A stretch of 64,000 nt of DNA, from contig NC_082595.1 in assembly GCF_030936135.1 (NCBI RefSeq), forward strand, positions 65,772,716 through 65,836,715, given 5' to 3'. The DNA is from Gavia stellata. Taxonomy: Eukaryota; Chordata; Aves; Gaviiformes; Gaviidae. The number at the start of each line of letters is the position of its first letter. Position 1 is the first letter of the stretch. Positions 1-11,904 of this stretch are shown here, piece by piece. The position numbers were made by a program, and so were the translations under genes. Below the pieces are notes generated by a model that saw nothing but the letters and a program-made list of their open reading frames with translations, was not told the origin of the DNA and ran no database searches.

Positions 1-3000
1 CATTTCTACAGCTCATGGCAGAGCTGTCTTTCATGTAAACTGAAATGTAGTGCCTTGATATAAGATGATTTGTTGGACCTCAGAATGTTACATTATCGAT
101 ATCTTAAAGTGCTGACTTTCGCAAGAGGAAAACACATATTAATCAAGACATCCATATAGGTGTGATGAATGTCTCAATACACTTTATTTCATTTGTTTTG
201 GGGTTTTTTTTATATAATCTGTTATTATCTTTCAGAGCTCCATAGAAAAGAGAATTAGAATAGTTCCAAAAATAATACAATTTATCATCTCAGTACAATT
301 CTTCAGCAATACTGAACTTTTTTTTTTTAAACTCTTGCACACAAAGCTGGAAAAATTAACTTTTTAAATGAACTTTACTCCTTTTTTCTTTTAAGTGCTA
401 AGTATCATCTTGTCTTTCTTCTTTCTGCATGTGTTGCATTTTCCTACTTTGTCATTTACCATGTCTGTTCAATTAACTTGAAAATAGATTTTTTTTTTTT
501 TGCTTTTTATCTCTGTTCATCAGCATGGCACATGGGTGCTATGAGGTATCATACGCTCTCATCATGCATCAGTAAGAAAAGTGAAGGGTCACTAAGTATG
601 AGAGACACCTGCTGATCAGCTATTGTTATTTGCAGTGTAGGCAGCTTTGTGTCAACCAGTAAGCCTAGGCTCCCTCTAAAGCCCTAGTACTTCTATGGAA
701 AAATTGGTTTCAGAAGAGTACAGGGTGACTAGTTCAGGAGTGGCTATCAATAGTGCTGTCATGTAATGTTAGTTGAAAATTAATCCCTCCTAACAAAATA
801 TATTGCATCAGTAGCACTGTTGATCTTGTGAGATAATACTTCATCAGCAAAGTTTCACTGTTGAATAAGGGTGAAGTCCTTTCCAAGTAAATTAAATCAT
901 GTCCCAATGAATAAGCAAAAAACATCCATATATCAGCATAAAAATGAATAAGAAAAAAATGGAAATAGAAATAATCTACATGCACTAGGAAAGAGAAGAA
1001 AATCCTTTGGTCCCAGAGGAAGCACCGAAGAGATCATGAGCCCATCATACCATAAGGGGTACATATAAAACAGATTATAGGCACTTAATGCGAATGTCCC
1101 ACTGGAAAAATCTGAATTTAACACACTCTTTAACTTACTGAATTCTGTTTCTAAATCTCTGGTTTAAAAATCTAGGAGAGAGGAGAAACTCTTAATCCCT
1201 GAATATGGGATAGTCCAGAGAGCACAAATAGTGCAACTTGAAGGCAACACCCTTCAGCCTCTGTCTCATCCCCTTTTCACTCAGCTGAAGCTCTACAGGG
1301 GAAAAAAAAGTCAAGATTCTTTGGTCAAATGAAAAAGAAAGAACAAGATAAAGGATGATTATGTAGTCTTGTGTCTGGGTGCTGAGAAATTCAGGACTTG
1401 TACCATCCCTTGGGAAGGTTCCTGATGTAAAAAAATACTGCTTTAAAAATAGCCTTGAAAGCACTGAAATCAGCTCTTTACCAGCTGCGTGAAACCCTTC
1501 TGATTTGAATGCCTAGAAATCCTTGGAACAGTAGCACAGGCTACTGCAATGGTTTTTGCAACATAATAGCAATTATTCACTTGGGTGTTCATATTCAGAT
1601 AAGATGATGGAGTTCTATATATCTAAGGCAAATCAAATATTCAATACTCTCAAGTTTGGTTCAATGTCTGCCCTATCTATTATTCTTTCTGAAGCAATTT
1701 GCCAGTGTTTAAACAGTTTCCTGTACTTCCGTTAACATACTGTATGCATCTTTCTTACTGCTGGTCATTTTTTCATCTCCCTGTTCATCTACATCAGCTA
1801 TTAAAAAAAAAAAAAAAAAAGAACAGAATAATACCTAATACCCACCACTCACTATATTTATTGCTAGGTAGCATGCATAATCTCTGTGCCTAAGAAATTT
1901 ATCTCTAAACACTTTAAATTTCTCTCCATTACTCAAAATCATTCAATTTCACCCATCATTTCCTGCATACTTCCAAAATTTGTTCTGCTGAAATTCATTG
2001 TCCTTAGGTCTCACTTCAGTCCTAGCTATAAACTAGAAAAGATTGCATTACAATCTTCATAGTTACCTTTTCTCCTTATACTGTGCAACATTAGTCTACT
2101 CATATTTACAGAACTACCGATTAATTTGTTTCTTCAACTTAGTATGTTGCAGCTTATATTTAGGAATATTTCAATATTTTGTCTCATTATGCCTTTTTAT
2201 TAGCCTTGTAATGTTTGATTTTCTCTTCTCTTTTCTCATGGGTAATAGAAAAGTACTTTTATTTAATGTAGTATTAGAAAGATATTATTCAGTCAATGTT
2301 TCTGATGACTGTAGACCTTCAATTATGTTACATGTGCAGGGAAAAACACTCACATAGGTGACAGATAATTTTGATTGTGTCAAAATTATATATTAAGTTT
2401 CTAAACATGACCAGCTCTTTGTTCCAGCATTAACACAAATTAACATGTTACAGTGCCTGGAATGTGAGTTTTTTCTTACTGGAAAAATGTGTAGACCCTC
2501 CTAAAATGTATCACAGGCTAAATTGCAATACTAAGATTTGGACTTTTTTTTGTTTCATGCTTCAGACATTTTTCAGAACATCTCAAAGCATGGGTGCAAA
2601 TGTATGAAATAAAAATGGTAATTTCTTTTCATCTGCAAGATAGTGCTTGCAGATACTTTGATTTCTGTAAACCTTCTGTAAAAAAAGAATGTAGTTCTGA
2701 CCATAGGTAAAAAGAGACTTTTGCAAATAGACTTTCCTTTCCCTTGCCTCCTGCTAGACCTCACTGCTGCTTCTCGTCTAACTGGAGAGCAGTCACAGAT
2801 GAGAATCAAGGTCACAGACTGACCACAGATGGGGATTCTCCCACCTCTATCACCAGAATGCTCACAGAGCTCATATAGCCCCAGGCAGCATTTCTACAGA
2901 ACAGGATTACCTTAGTTATTCTTGTGCCAGAAAACAGCTGGAGTTATGGTGGAAACAGAGCCCTTCTCTGCCTAGCCACCACCTCAGGAACACAGTGGCT

Positions 3001-6000
3001 TTGGGAGGGACATGCTCCATGGAGGGATGGGCTTTGTGACCACCAACTGGAACAAAGTAGGAAGGTCTATACCGTCTGCTAGTGATTTTTAGTATAGGAC
3101 AACATGATTAGCCACACAAACACAGTTATTATGAAGAAAGCTACTAAGAGTCCACCTTTCATTCTGTTCTATGCTTCAGAAGAATACATTTTCTCTAGAA
3201 AAAATTATTCATAAAAATATTTCTATTGTTTAGTGTGCCCTTACTGAAAGCAGCTGTATTTCAACGCTTAGAGGAAACCGTCTTTCTACAACAGCTAGCT
3301 AACCAATAGTAGGAGCTATTTCTGTGCCTTGTTTCTGCTACAGCAAGAGTTAAAATATATCTTTTATGTTTACCTTTCTCTGCTGCCTCATTGAGAATTA
3401 CAGGCACTGAAGCAAAACGCAGTGCTCCCAATTGGGTCATTGGACCCAATGCTTGATCCTGAGAGAGAAAGCGTACAGCTCCCAAGAACCAAATCTTGTA
3501 ATTAACTCTTTGCTACAGATAACAACAGTTTTCACTGTTTCTTACAACACATCAAATGTTCAAATATTAACATTTTTTAATTATCTTGTTGCATTTATAT
3601 TATAAAAAAGTACATGGAAAGACAGAGAGGTGTTGGTAGGTTAGCACTGCAAGCCTGTATGGAGAAGCTGCAGAAGCACAAGCAGAAAAAGGTGGGGGTT
3701 TATGGTATAGTCACTGTTGGCAGTCTGTAAACACTTACTCATCCTCACAGAGGATGTATCTTAGAACAACCTAGACTACCACACTCATTGTGTTATATGC
3801 TATTCAGTCTGTCTGCTTTTATTTCCACACCTTTTCTTTATTTCAAATTGAAGGGAAATTAGAACAAAGAGCATTTCACAGTGTGTCACATCCTTGTTCT
3901 TTCTTGTTTAACACATTGCAGCTTTAAACCCGTAATTAACCAGGCTGAAGTTTTACAGTTTCTTGGGTTCAGTGGGGTGTGTATGTCATATAAAGCCACT
4001 GACTTGTTCATGGTATCAAGGAAACAAAACCTCACAAGACTCCAGCCTGCCTCGTAGCACCGTCCAACTTATTTCGTGTGTATGTCTGATTTTTCAGAAT
4101 GTCCAAGTTCAGCCATTAGCTGTGACATTTACTCCCTTACTTTCCTGATGATCTGGAACTTTGTCAGCAAATAACCTTCACACAAGGGAGCCTTTAAACA
4201 GTACCTCCACAAACAAAGTCACAAGAGCAGGTTGCTGTTATTTTTGTTGCAGTTTTCTCAGCTTGCCTCTGTTAACAGTGAATGATAATAACATGCTTTT
4301 TGTGTAGCTACCTAAAAGGCTGTTCTCTGGGTTATGGTAATTGTTTCAGTGAAGTCCGCAAAAGACATAATTGAATGTAATGGAATAATTAGAAAATGGC
4401 TCCTGCAAATACCTAGGGTCGAAACGCACTTGAGTTTATATGCTGCACACAAAGGTAAATAAAACCTTTTAGCAAACTGGTGTCTTGCTCTGACTGTTTA
4501 GTTATTCTTCCAACAGTACTTTTACATACACTGGAATATTGAGCTAGGCATAAAGAATTCGGCAAGTTCTGTCACGTCTTCCTTGTCTAAGGCTCGGGTG
4601 ACAATGATAGGCAGTGAAAATGGAAGGGAGGATGCAGGAAGGAAAAATGTCATGTCTGTTATATATTCTCTAAGAGACCTAGCAGGGGTTTGGGTTCTGT
4701 AAACAACATAAATAATTAATCCCAAAGCTCTTTAAATCGTTGTTGCCAATTTAATTTTCAATTTACACCTTCACTAACATAGTTTATATTTAAGTTTACT
4801 GGAGTGTTGACAGGGTTTCCATAGTCTAAAGGATATTTTTTAAGCTCTAATAATCTCAAACTCTCACCAAGCTCGTATTTCCTCTTCTTTCCCTGTTAAA
4901 CTGCCTGTAGGTTGATTCAGTGCTATAACTGCAATCTTTTATATTAGACCCTGTAAACCCAGTTTCTCAGACCAAGACAGAGCACAGGCTCTTCACTTCT
5001 GAGAGTCCCCTTTGTCAGGGACCCTCCAGGCTTTTTTACAAAGCTCAGCTTGCAAATTCCAAGACTAAAAGATTGGCAAAGTTAACCCACTTGCTCTCTT
5101 GTATTTGCATAAAAGAACATTTAGGACTAAGAAAACTAGGAAAATAAATTAAGTGTTTTGCTCCAGCTTTAAACGTGAACACAAGTCATTTGTGTTGTAT
5201 TTATTCAGCTTCTGTTAAGTTACATTTGTCAGGGAGATAGATGATTAAGGTTAGACTGTCACTGTCCTACCTTGGATGAACAGGAGAGCAAGGGGGAAAT
5301 CAGAATCACTTAAGAGAGCAAAGAAGACAATATATTTTACCCTTCCATTCTGTGAAGAAGCAATGAGAACAAGTGAAGGGAGGAACTTCTGTGTGCTGGT
5401 TACAGTAGCTGGCTTGCAGAGGCAGCAATAAACTACTCCGTATAAAAGAGTGAGATAATTCTCGCCAGTCTGGAAGAAGAGGTAAGAAGGGCAAGATTAT
5501 GTCCAGAATTTAGCTGGCCATGTGTTCATGCAATACAGTCACTGCTATACAGTGTTTATTCTGGAAGCTTACAAACCAACATAAAGTGAATTATCAGAGA
5601 CAGTACTAATCTAGTTTTCTTTTGTTCTTTTTTTTCCTCTTCTGTATTCTTATAGATCTGGATGCTGAATTTCCTTATGCTACTAAAATGTTCTTCACTG
5701 CAATTTTGCTACAGTTGGCAGCTGTCTGCATTACAGTGCAGCATCATTCCCCAAGACAAGGTATCTATTCTGCAGCTTTGGCGGCATGTTTTCATTAGCC
5801 TTTGCATGTCTCTTCGGAACTGTACAAGCTTCATAGAAGAAAACAGTGTCTTCTCAGAACAAACATCATGGACACAATTGCCAACCCTTCCTTTTTAAAA
5901 GGAATATACCACAAATATTTCAGAGAACTAAAAATGTCAAGGGCAAGGTCAACCATGGATGATTTGTGCTTACAAAATGCCAAGAGTATAATATGCAAAA

Positions 6001-7039
6001 TATTGTCTTCATAACAGTATGCAGATTATGTTGTTAAAGGATAAAAACGAAAACAAAAGAAGTTTTCAGTCTTAAGGGTCATCCTTAGGATAGTCTACAG
6101 TTAAAATGACAGAAGATTAAAAACTGGGTTGAGAAATACTCTCCATTTTGAATAAACTGTAAAAAAGAGCTTTCTTGATCTTTGCTGTTTTATATTTGGG
6201 GAATGAGGGTCAAGAATAGATTTTTAAGTGCTCTTCAAATCATTCAGGTCAGTGTTTAAATGCTTTCAGCATGTTTTCCTGTGGTAATTCTCTCACAAAG
6301 AGCAGTGTTATCCACCATGATCCAAGCTAAACCAGAACTCCCCATGTTGCAATCCCCTACCCAACATCAGCTTCCTCTGCTGTTTGAGATCAACCCTCTG
6401 AAAAGTTCCGCAGGACCATTGATTAGGAAGACCATGTATTCAGCAGCTGAAATTCTTAAAGAAGAGGATCCATTATATCTGTTCCTGTCTTGCTGAGCAG
6501 AATGAAAATGTATGTCTACATATTTTAACATTTAGGTGTGAGTCAGTCTCCTCTAAAAATACCAGATTCAGTTCAGTGCTTTGATTGCCCTGCCACTCAA
6601 ATGGGCAGAGTTTTAGAGAGTAAGTATGAAAATAGCACCAAGCCATTTCTATTTACTAATGGCCCTTTGATCATGTAATAACTCCTCCTGCAGGAAATCC
6701 CTTGATGGCACGTTTTCTCTACTTATTACCTTCCCCAGACAATACTTACACAGAATTGAGTTAACAAAATGAAGACAAAGACAGATTATTAGACACTGAT
6801 TCTTCTTTTCACTCTCGTTTTCTAACTCCCTCCCTGCACAGCAGCTATGCAAATCTCTCTTCACAGTACCAAATAAATGTTCCGTGAATGTAATGTTCTT
6901 CACAGTAGAGGAAGCACAAGCAGCCCAGGCTAAAGAGGAAAAGCTACAGATGACACAATGCAGCTTGCAAACGGATATCAAGACATGCAGAAGAGTACAC
7001 CATACAGAATTATACTGGGATCACAGATTCTCCTGTGTT
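1..7039. other. Intergenic DNA, 3' flank of GRIK2, no gene seen
   Basis: AT-rich sequence with no exon, RNA gene or clearly assignable transposon. The open frames here are at most about 110 codons, overlap on both strands, show no recognisable domain and look like chance. The only simple repeats worth noting are short T or A runs, including an 18-A run at 1,803-1,820. A slightly GC-richer patch around 2,820-3,060 could not be assigned. Regulatory elements cannot be excluded by eye. Confidence 0.6.
1803..1820. repeat. Poly(A) run, 18 bp
   Basis: An uninterrupted run of 18 A. No recognisable retrotransposon body sits next to it, so it is listed as a mononucleotide repeat rather than a retroposon tail. 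Confidence 0.9.
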
Positions 7040-7163
7040 AAAAAAAAAAAAAAAAAGAAAAAGGAGGGGGAGCGGAGAAAAAAAGAAAACAGAACAAAGA
7101 AAAAAAAGAGAAAAGACAAAAAGAAAAAGAAAGAAGAAAAGAAAGAGGAAAAGAAGAAAGACA
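7040..7163. repeat. Polypurine (A/G) low-complexity tract
   Basis: About 124 bp that are nearly all A and G. It begins with a long A run, then an AGGAGGGGGAG core, then irregular AAAG/AAGG units with a few C interruptions. The Lys/Arg-rich frames on the plus strand and the Phe/Ser-rich frame on the minus strand are translations of this composition and are not genes. The preceding text has no obvious transposon end. Confidence 0.9.
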
Positions 7164-8374
7164 GGTGAGGAGGGACTCAAGGCTTGTCAATCTTCTCTGC
7201 ATATTATTTCTGTAGGTCATGTGCATAGTCTCATTAACCTCTGTCTACCCCTCTGTTTCCATTCTAAGGTGAAGCTCCTGTATATTTCCTAACTAGAGAG
7301 GTAATAAGAAAACCGCATGAAGATCCAGATGCACCTTCAGGTCCTTCCCTTACAAGCTCAGTTGGGCAGAGACTCTGGCTGCTTCTGTAGCAGAGATGTT
7401 CCATGCCCTGGCAGCCACAAAAGACAACTTTGGCTCACTTCCCAAATGCAGAGCTTATGCAGAAGTCTATCTGCAGACTGTCTCTAGTCCATGGTCTATC
7501 TAGACCTCTGTGAAAAAGGGGCAACAGAGCTCTTTTTTCCACTCCAGAATACATACAGCAGGGCTAAAAAAGACCTAATATCCTTTTGGGAGATGGGGAT
7601 GCTCAGCAACTTGAATAAAAAGGGATCATGTTCTTGCATCTTCGTTACAGACAAACTGTGTTTAGCACAAAGCTTGATTTATGAAACAGGAGCCTTGAGA
7701 TGATAAGGGATTAAATCAGACTTTGGTGTAAGCTGAATCAACATCAGGGTTTATGTAATGGAAAACTACATGATTGATCCTACCATCATGCAGATTTGGG
7801 TGGAGTGAACACAACTTTGGTCAGGGTATGACACACCTACAGTGCAAGCAGAATTGGTTTGGCTGATTATGTGTTTCTTGGAGATTTCTCCATGTCACTG
7901 AACAGAGCCACTTATTACCAGAGTTTAAATCTGATTATCGTTGGTTTCATTTTTTCTGTGCACGGAAACGGAACTACAGGTAACAGTCCCACCTTCTCAT
8001 ATGGACAACTGCAAAGTGATTTTCACTTTGTTTCTATTGCAGAAAGTGGCACTATTTTGTCTCCTTTTTACAGAAATGAGACATGGATCTTTCTTTCTGT
8101 CTGGAAAACATAGTATCATTATGTGTTAACTAAGATATACCTTCTGAAAAACTAAGGCTATCCGTATTAACATACAGGAGTGTTCTTCAAGCTAGGAGAA
8201 TAATAGCAGGCAAAACAGCAAAAACTTGAAAGAGACACCTGGTCTGTATTGAAGAAAAATAAGTATTGCTACATTTCTGTCCCAAAGAGAGTCTGGATAG
8301 CAGAATCTGAAAATACTGAGGAAGAACAGGTATGAAATAAAAGTGAGCTTTCCACAGTTCATAGTTCTCTCTTA
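7164..8374. other. Intergenic DNA, nothing assignable
   Basis: Unique-looking AT-rich sequence between the polypurine tract and the solo LTR. I see no coding, RNA or repeat feature in it. The overlapping 62-84 codon frames around 7,860-8,130 have no recognisable domain. Confidence 0.55.
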
Positions 8375-8674
8375 CAGTGTGAGCTGGTTTTGGCTGGGAT
8401 GATAGAGTTTTTCTTCATCCCATACTATTTTCTTCATAGTAGCTGGTATGGGGCTATGTTTTGGATTTGTACTGGAAACAGTGTTGATAACACAGGGATG
8501 TTTTCGTTATTGCTGAGCAGTACTTATACAGAGTCAAGGCCTTTTCTGCTTCTCACACCACCTCCCCAGCGAGTAGGCTGGGGGTGCACAAGAAGTTGGG
8601 AGGGGACACAGCCGGGACAGCTGACCCCAGCTCACCAAGAGCATATTCTATACCATATGATGTCATGCCCTGCA

Positions 8675-8680
8675 TATAAA
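8675..8680 (+). promoter_or_regulatory. TATA box of the solo LTR
   Basis: TATAAA lies about 295 bp into the LTR, with the ATTAAA signal about 185 bp further on. This is the usual U3-R order. Whether the LTR still drives transcription cannot be told from sequence. Confidence 0.6.
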
Positions 8681-8861
8681 GCTGAGGGAAGAAGAAGGAA
8701 GGGAGGGACATTTGGAGTGATGGCATTTGTCTTCCCAAGTAACTGTTACACATGATGGAGCCCTGCTTTCATGGAGAAGGCTGAACACCTGCCTGCCAAT
8801 GGGCAGTAGTGAATGAATCCCTTACTTTGCTTTGCTTGCATGCACACCTTTTGCTTTCCCT

Positions 8862-8867
8862 ATTAAA
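8862..8867 (+). terminator. Polyadenylation signal (ATTAAA) of the solo LTR
   Basis: ATTAAA within the context TATTAAACTG, downstream of the LTR TATA box and before a T/C-rich stretch, fits the R-region polyadenylation signal of this LTR type. Confidence 0.6.
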
Positions 8868-8999
8868 CTGTCTTTACCTCAACCCACAGGTTTTCTCACT
8901 TTTACCTTTCCAATTCTCTCCCCAGTCTTGCTGTGGGGTGAGTGAGCGTGTGGCTGTGTGGTGCTTAGTTGCCAGCTGGGGTTAAACCACGATACAGTG

Positions 9000-10735
9000 A
9001 TAAAGTAAGGAAGAAGAATAAATACCAGGGAAAAGGAGAGATAAAATGCAATAAAAAATAAAACATGATGTGAAAAACTGTGCCTCCAAGCACTTTAACA
9101 ACACACTTGTTTGGGCACTGTAGAGACTTTCTTTTTTCTTTTCCTCAGGAATGTTTATTATTTGTACTTGTGGATATCCATGTTCCACTACACAAAAAAT
9201 GAATTAAATTACGAATAGCTGATGATTGCTTTGGAAAACAGCATTATGTTTAAGATGATCCAGAAGAGGAAAATTCTGATTCAAAGCCATTCCACAGCGG
9301 TGATGCTTTCAGTGTCTTTTTCTGTCCCAAACCCAAGTACATGTGGTGGGTTTCCCTGTGTTCTGCTGCAGTCTCCTCACTCCATTTGCAGCACTCCAGC
9401 TGCAAACAAGTCAGAGAGAGGACTGAGTCCTCACACTGAGTAGAGCTGAAAACTAGGACTTAGGTGGCTTGAACACCTGATATCCACGCAGGCAGGGAAA
9501 GCAAGCAGAGCAACTCTGGGTGCTCATTAGCAGAGGTTCGGGGGGGTCATCTGCGGCAGGACCCCCCTTCCCAAAACAGCTGTGCATAGGAGGGCTGACC
9601 AGCATCCAAGCCAAACAGACACCCCAGCCTACAATGCCAGGGCCAGGCCTCCTGTTACTAAAGTTGTGCTAGAACTGACACAACCAAGCATCATTTTCCA
9701 GTTCCTTTTAAGTGGAGAACTGTGCTCTTGTAATATTTCTGTTTCAACTTGGGAGGAAAAAGGATTTTTACATAAGGGGAGACTAGATTGCTATCATTGC
9801 CTACAGCAGTTGGTTGTAGCTCATGAAGCAAATTTAATGCTTCTCATGAGCTGGAAACTTGTCTTCCCTCCCTTTCATTCTCAATTAGTTTTCTGCAGGA
9901 ACAGAGATCCTTCTCATCATATGGCCACAAAAAAAAAGATGTATGATGGCCCAAAGGAGGGACTGTGGTTAAAAGACTAGAAAATGGAGAAAGAACAGAA
10001 TGTCTCCTTTTGGCAGCAACCTGGATTTATGCTGCATTCAAATGGCCGTGTAACCACAATCCACCCACATTAAGTAAGGATTTAGGAGACTGCAGACACA
10101 GACCTTCTATCTAAGTTTAGGCAACTCACTTTTCATTGTGTCACTTATTCCATTCTGTAAATTGGAAAGCAATACTCTTTGAGGTCATTATGAGGATGTA
10201 AATATTAATACCTGTTAGGAAATCAAAGATGGTAATAAAGATCCCCACTGGAAATATATACTAAGGAAAACTATTACAAGGGAAGTTAAACCAAAAATTT
10301 TGTTTACAGGCATTGAGGAACACGAAAAAAATATATGCATCTCCAACGAATGGAGATACAAATATATGAGTAAATTTAATCCAGAAGGTATTTCAACAGT
10401 CTCCAGGATGAAAAAAGGACATTGGTTACATCTTTGAAAAGTTAAAAAAAAAAATCCATAATTTTGAACAATTATTTCAGAATTATAACAAAAATTATAC
10501 CTAATTTAGTAATCTGAAAGCCTTTAAAGAAACTGACACACTGCAAGGATTTCGTAATTAAGTTAGCAGACAAAAATGAAGTCAACTGTAATTATGAATC
10601 ATCTAGATTATTGAAAAGAAAATTTAAGAGAATTAAATGATAAAATCTCTTATCAGGCACTTGCTGGTTATCTGACAGGTTTAAAGAGAGATTAATACAA
10701 GTTTAGAAATAGGTTAAAGATTGCTAATGAGAAGG
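9000..10735. other. Intergenic DNA between the LTR and a CR1
   Basis: No gene is supported. The frame at 9,582-9,980 (132 codons) has no recognisable domain and starts beside a GC-rich hairpin (9,540-9,567), so I treat it as chance. From about 10,000 to 10,735 the sequence becomes AT-rich with no assignable features. Confidence 0.55.
9540..9567. repeat. Short GC-rich inverted repeat (hairpin)
   Basis: GGGGGGTC at 9,541-9,548 is the exact reverse complement of GACCCCCC at 9,560-9,567, giving an 8-bp stem, seven pairs of it G:C, around an 11-nt loop. It stands out in otherwise AT-rich sequence. No function can be assigned. Confidence 0.7.
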
Positions 10736-11720
10736 TACACTCTTCGCTGGGTTAAAAACTGGCTGGATGGCCGAGCCCAGAAAGTTGTGGTAAATGGGGT
10801 GAAATCCAGTTGGCGGCCGGTCACAAGCGGAGTCCCCCAGGGCCCAGTTGTGGGACCGGTCTTGTTTAATATCTTTATCGACAATCTGGATCAGGGGATA
10901 GAGTGCTCCCTCAGCAAGTTTGCAGACGACACCAAGTTGGGAGGGAGTGTTGATCTGCTTGAGGGTCGGAAGGCTCTGCAGAGGGATCTGGACAGGCTGG
11001 ATGGATGGGCCCAGGCCAATTGGATGAGGTTCAACAAGGCCAAGTGCCGGGTTCTACACTTTGGCCACAACAACCCCAGGCAACGCTACAGGCTTGGGGA
11101 CGAGTGGCTGGAAAGCTCCCCCACAGAAAAGGACCTGGGGGTGTTGATTGACAGCCGGCTGAATATGAGCCAGCAGTGTGCCCAGGTGGCCAAGAAGACC
11201 AATGGCATCCTGGCCTGTATCAGAAATAATGTGTCCAGCAGGAGTAGGGAAGTGATGGTGCCCCTGTACTCGGCGCTGGTGAGGTCCCACCTCGAATACT
11301 GTGTTCAGTTTTGGGCCCCTCACTACAAGAAGGGCATTGAGGTGCTGGAGCGTGTCCAGAGAAGGGCGACAAAGCTGGTGAGGGGTCTGGAGCACAAGTC
11401 TTATGAGGAGCGGCTGAGGGAACTGGAGTTATTTAATCTGGAGAAGAGGAGGCTGAGGGGAGACCTTATTGCTCTCTACAACTACCTGAAAGGGGGTTGC
11501 AGAGAGGTGGGTGTTGGTCTTTTTTCCCAAGTGACTAGTGACAGGACAAGAGGAAATGGCCTCAAGTTGCACCAGGGGAGGTTCAGGCTGGATATTAGGA
11601 AAAAGTTCTTTACAGAGAGTGGTAACACAGTGGAATAGACTGCCCAGGGAGCTAGTGGAGTCACCCTCCCTGGAGGTATTCAAGGAACGTGTGGATGTGG
11701 CATTGTGGGACGTGGCTTGA
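10736..11720 (+). pseudogene. CR1 ORF2 reverse transcriptase fragment, frameshifted
   Basis: This is the C-terminal part of the CR1 ORF2 polyprotein (endonuclease plus reverse transcriptase). The frame open to 11,638 contains the RT motifs [15 protein letters not shown] and, further on, [10 protein letters not shown], so the catalytic Asp pair is intact. The conserved C-terminal region with [20 protein letters not shown] follows. Around 11,615-11,625 about two bases are missing relative to the usual CR1 sequence: the frame changes after KKFFTE and continues as [20 protein letters not shown] to 11,720. The endonuclease and the N-terminal part of RT are absent, so it cannot encode an active protein. 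An in-frame ATG at 10,721 lies in flanking DNA and is not a real start. Confidence 0.93.
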
Positions 11721-11731
11721 TGGGCATGGTG

Positions 11732-11836
11732 CTGTGTAGTGTGGGTGGGGGTTTTTTTTGTGTGTGGTGGTTTTCGTGTGTGAGTGGGGGTTTTTTTGTG
11801 TGGTGTGTGGGGTTTTTTTGTTTTGTTTTGTTTTGT
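11732..11836 (+). repeat. G/T-rich low-complexity expansion inside CR1 3' UTR
   Basis: Roughly 105 bp of alternating GTGTGG, GGGTTTTTTT and repeated TTTTG units lie between the CR1 coding end and the conserved terminal block beginning about 11,838 (TGGTTGGACTTGATGATC). Other CR1 copies I know have only a short GTTGG-rich linker here, so this appears to be a local expansion within the element. Confidence 0.75.
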
Positions 11837-11904
11837 AATGGTTGGACTTGATGATCTTGCACGTCTTTTCCAACCTTAGTGATTCTGTGATTCTGTGATT
11901 CTGT

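Larger units (their letters stand above)
8380..8994 (+). mobile_element. Solo LTR of an avian endogenous retrovirus (ERVL-like)
   Basis: A 615-bp block beginning TGAGCTGG and ending ACCACGATA, flanked on both sides by the same 5-bp word CAGTG (8,375-8,379 and 8,995-8,999), the expected target-site duplication. Its ends fit the TG...CA rule, with the last CA now TA. It holds the promoter and polyadenylation signals of an LTR: a TATAAA box at 8,675-8,680 and an ATTAAA signal at 8,862-8,867. I recognise the sequence as a common bird LTR. The 5-bp duplication suits an ERVL/class III assignment, but the exact family is from memory. No internal viral sequence or second LTR is present, so this is a recombination-derived solo LTR. 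The two open frames inside it (about 121 and 66 codons) are chance ORFs. Confidence 0.9.
10736..11904 (+). mobile_element. CR1 LINE, 5'-truncated, relatively young copy
   Basis: The block carries the 3' third of a CR1 non-LTR retrotransposon: RT domain, C-terminal region and 3' UTR, ending in three GATTCTGT repeats at 11,881-11,904 followed by an A run. The 5' end is cut near 10,736, as is usual for CR1. It looks like the youngest CR1 here because about 300 codons of the reading frame remain open. An unusual G/T-rich expansion sits in the 3' UTR at about 11,732-11,836. No target-site duplication was seen, which is normal for CR1. Confidence 0.95.

Noticed and set aside
8390..8755. 121-codon frame as a small secreted or viral protein
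   Set aside because: It lies wholly inside the solo LTR, crosses the TATA region and has no protein similarity; LTRs are non-coding.
9582..9980. 132-codon frame as a novel small gene
   Set aside because: No recognisable domain, no splice or promoter context, and length within chance for the local GC-richer patch.
10721..10735. Met at 10,721 as the start of a 305-residue reverse transcriptase gene
   Set aside because: The first few codons are flanking DNA fused to the truncated CR1; the protein lacks the endonuclease and N-terminal RT and is frameshifted at its end.
11054..11683. Minus-strand frames of 60-113 codons across the CR1 at 10.7 kb
   Set aside because: Antisense shadows of the CR1 reverse-transcriptase frame.
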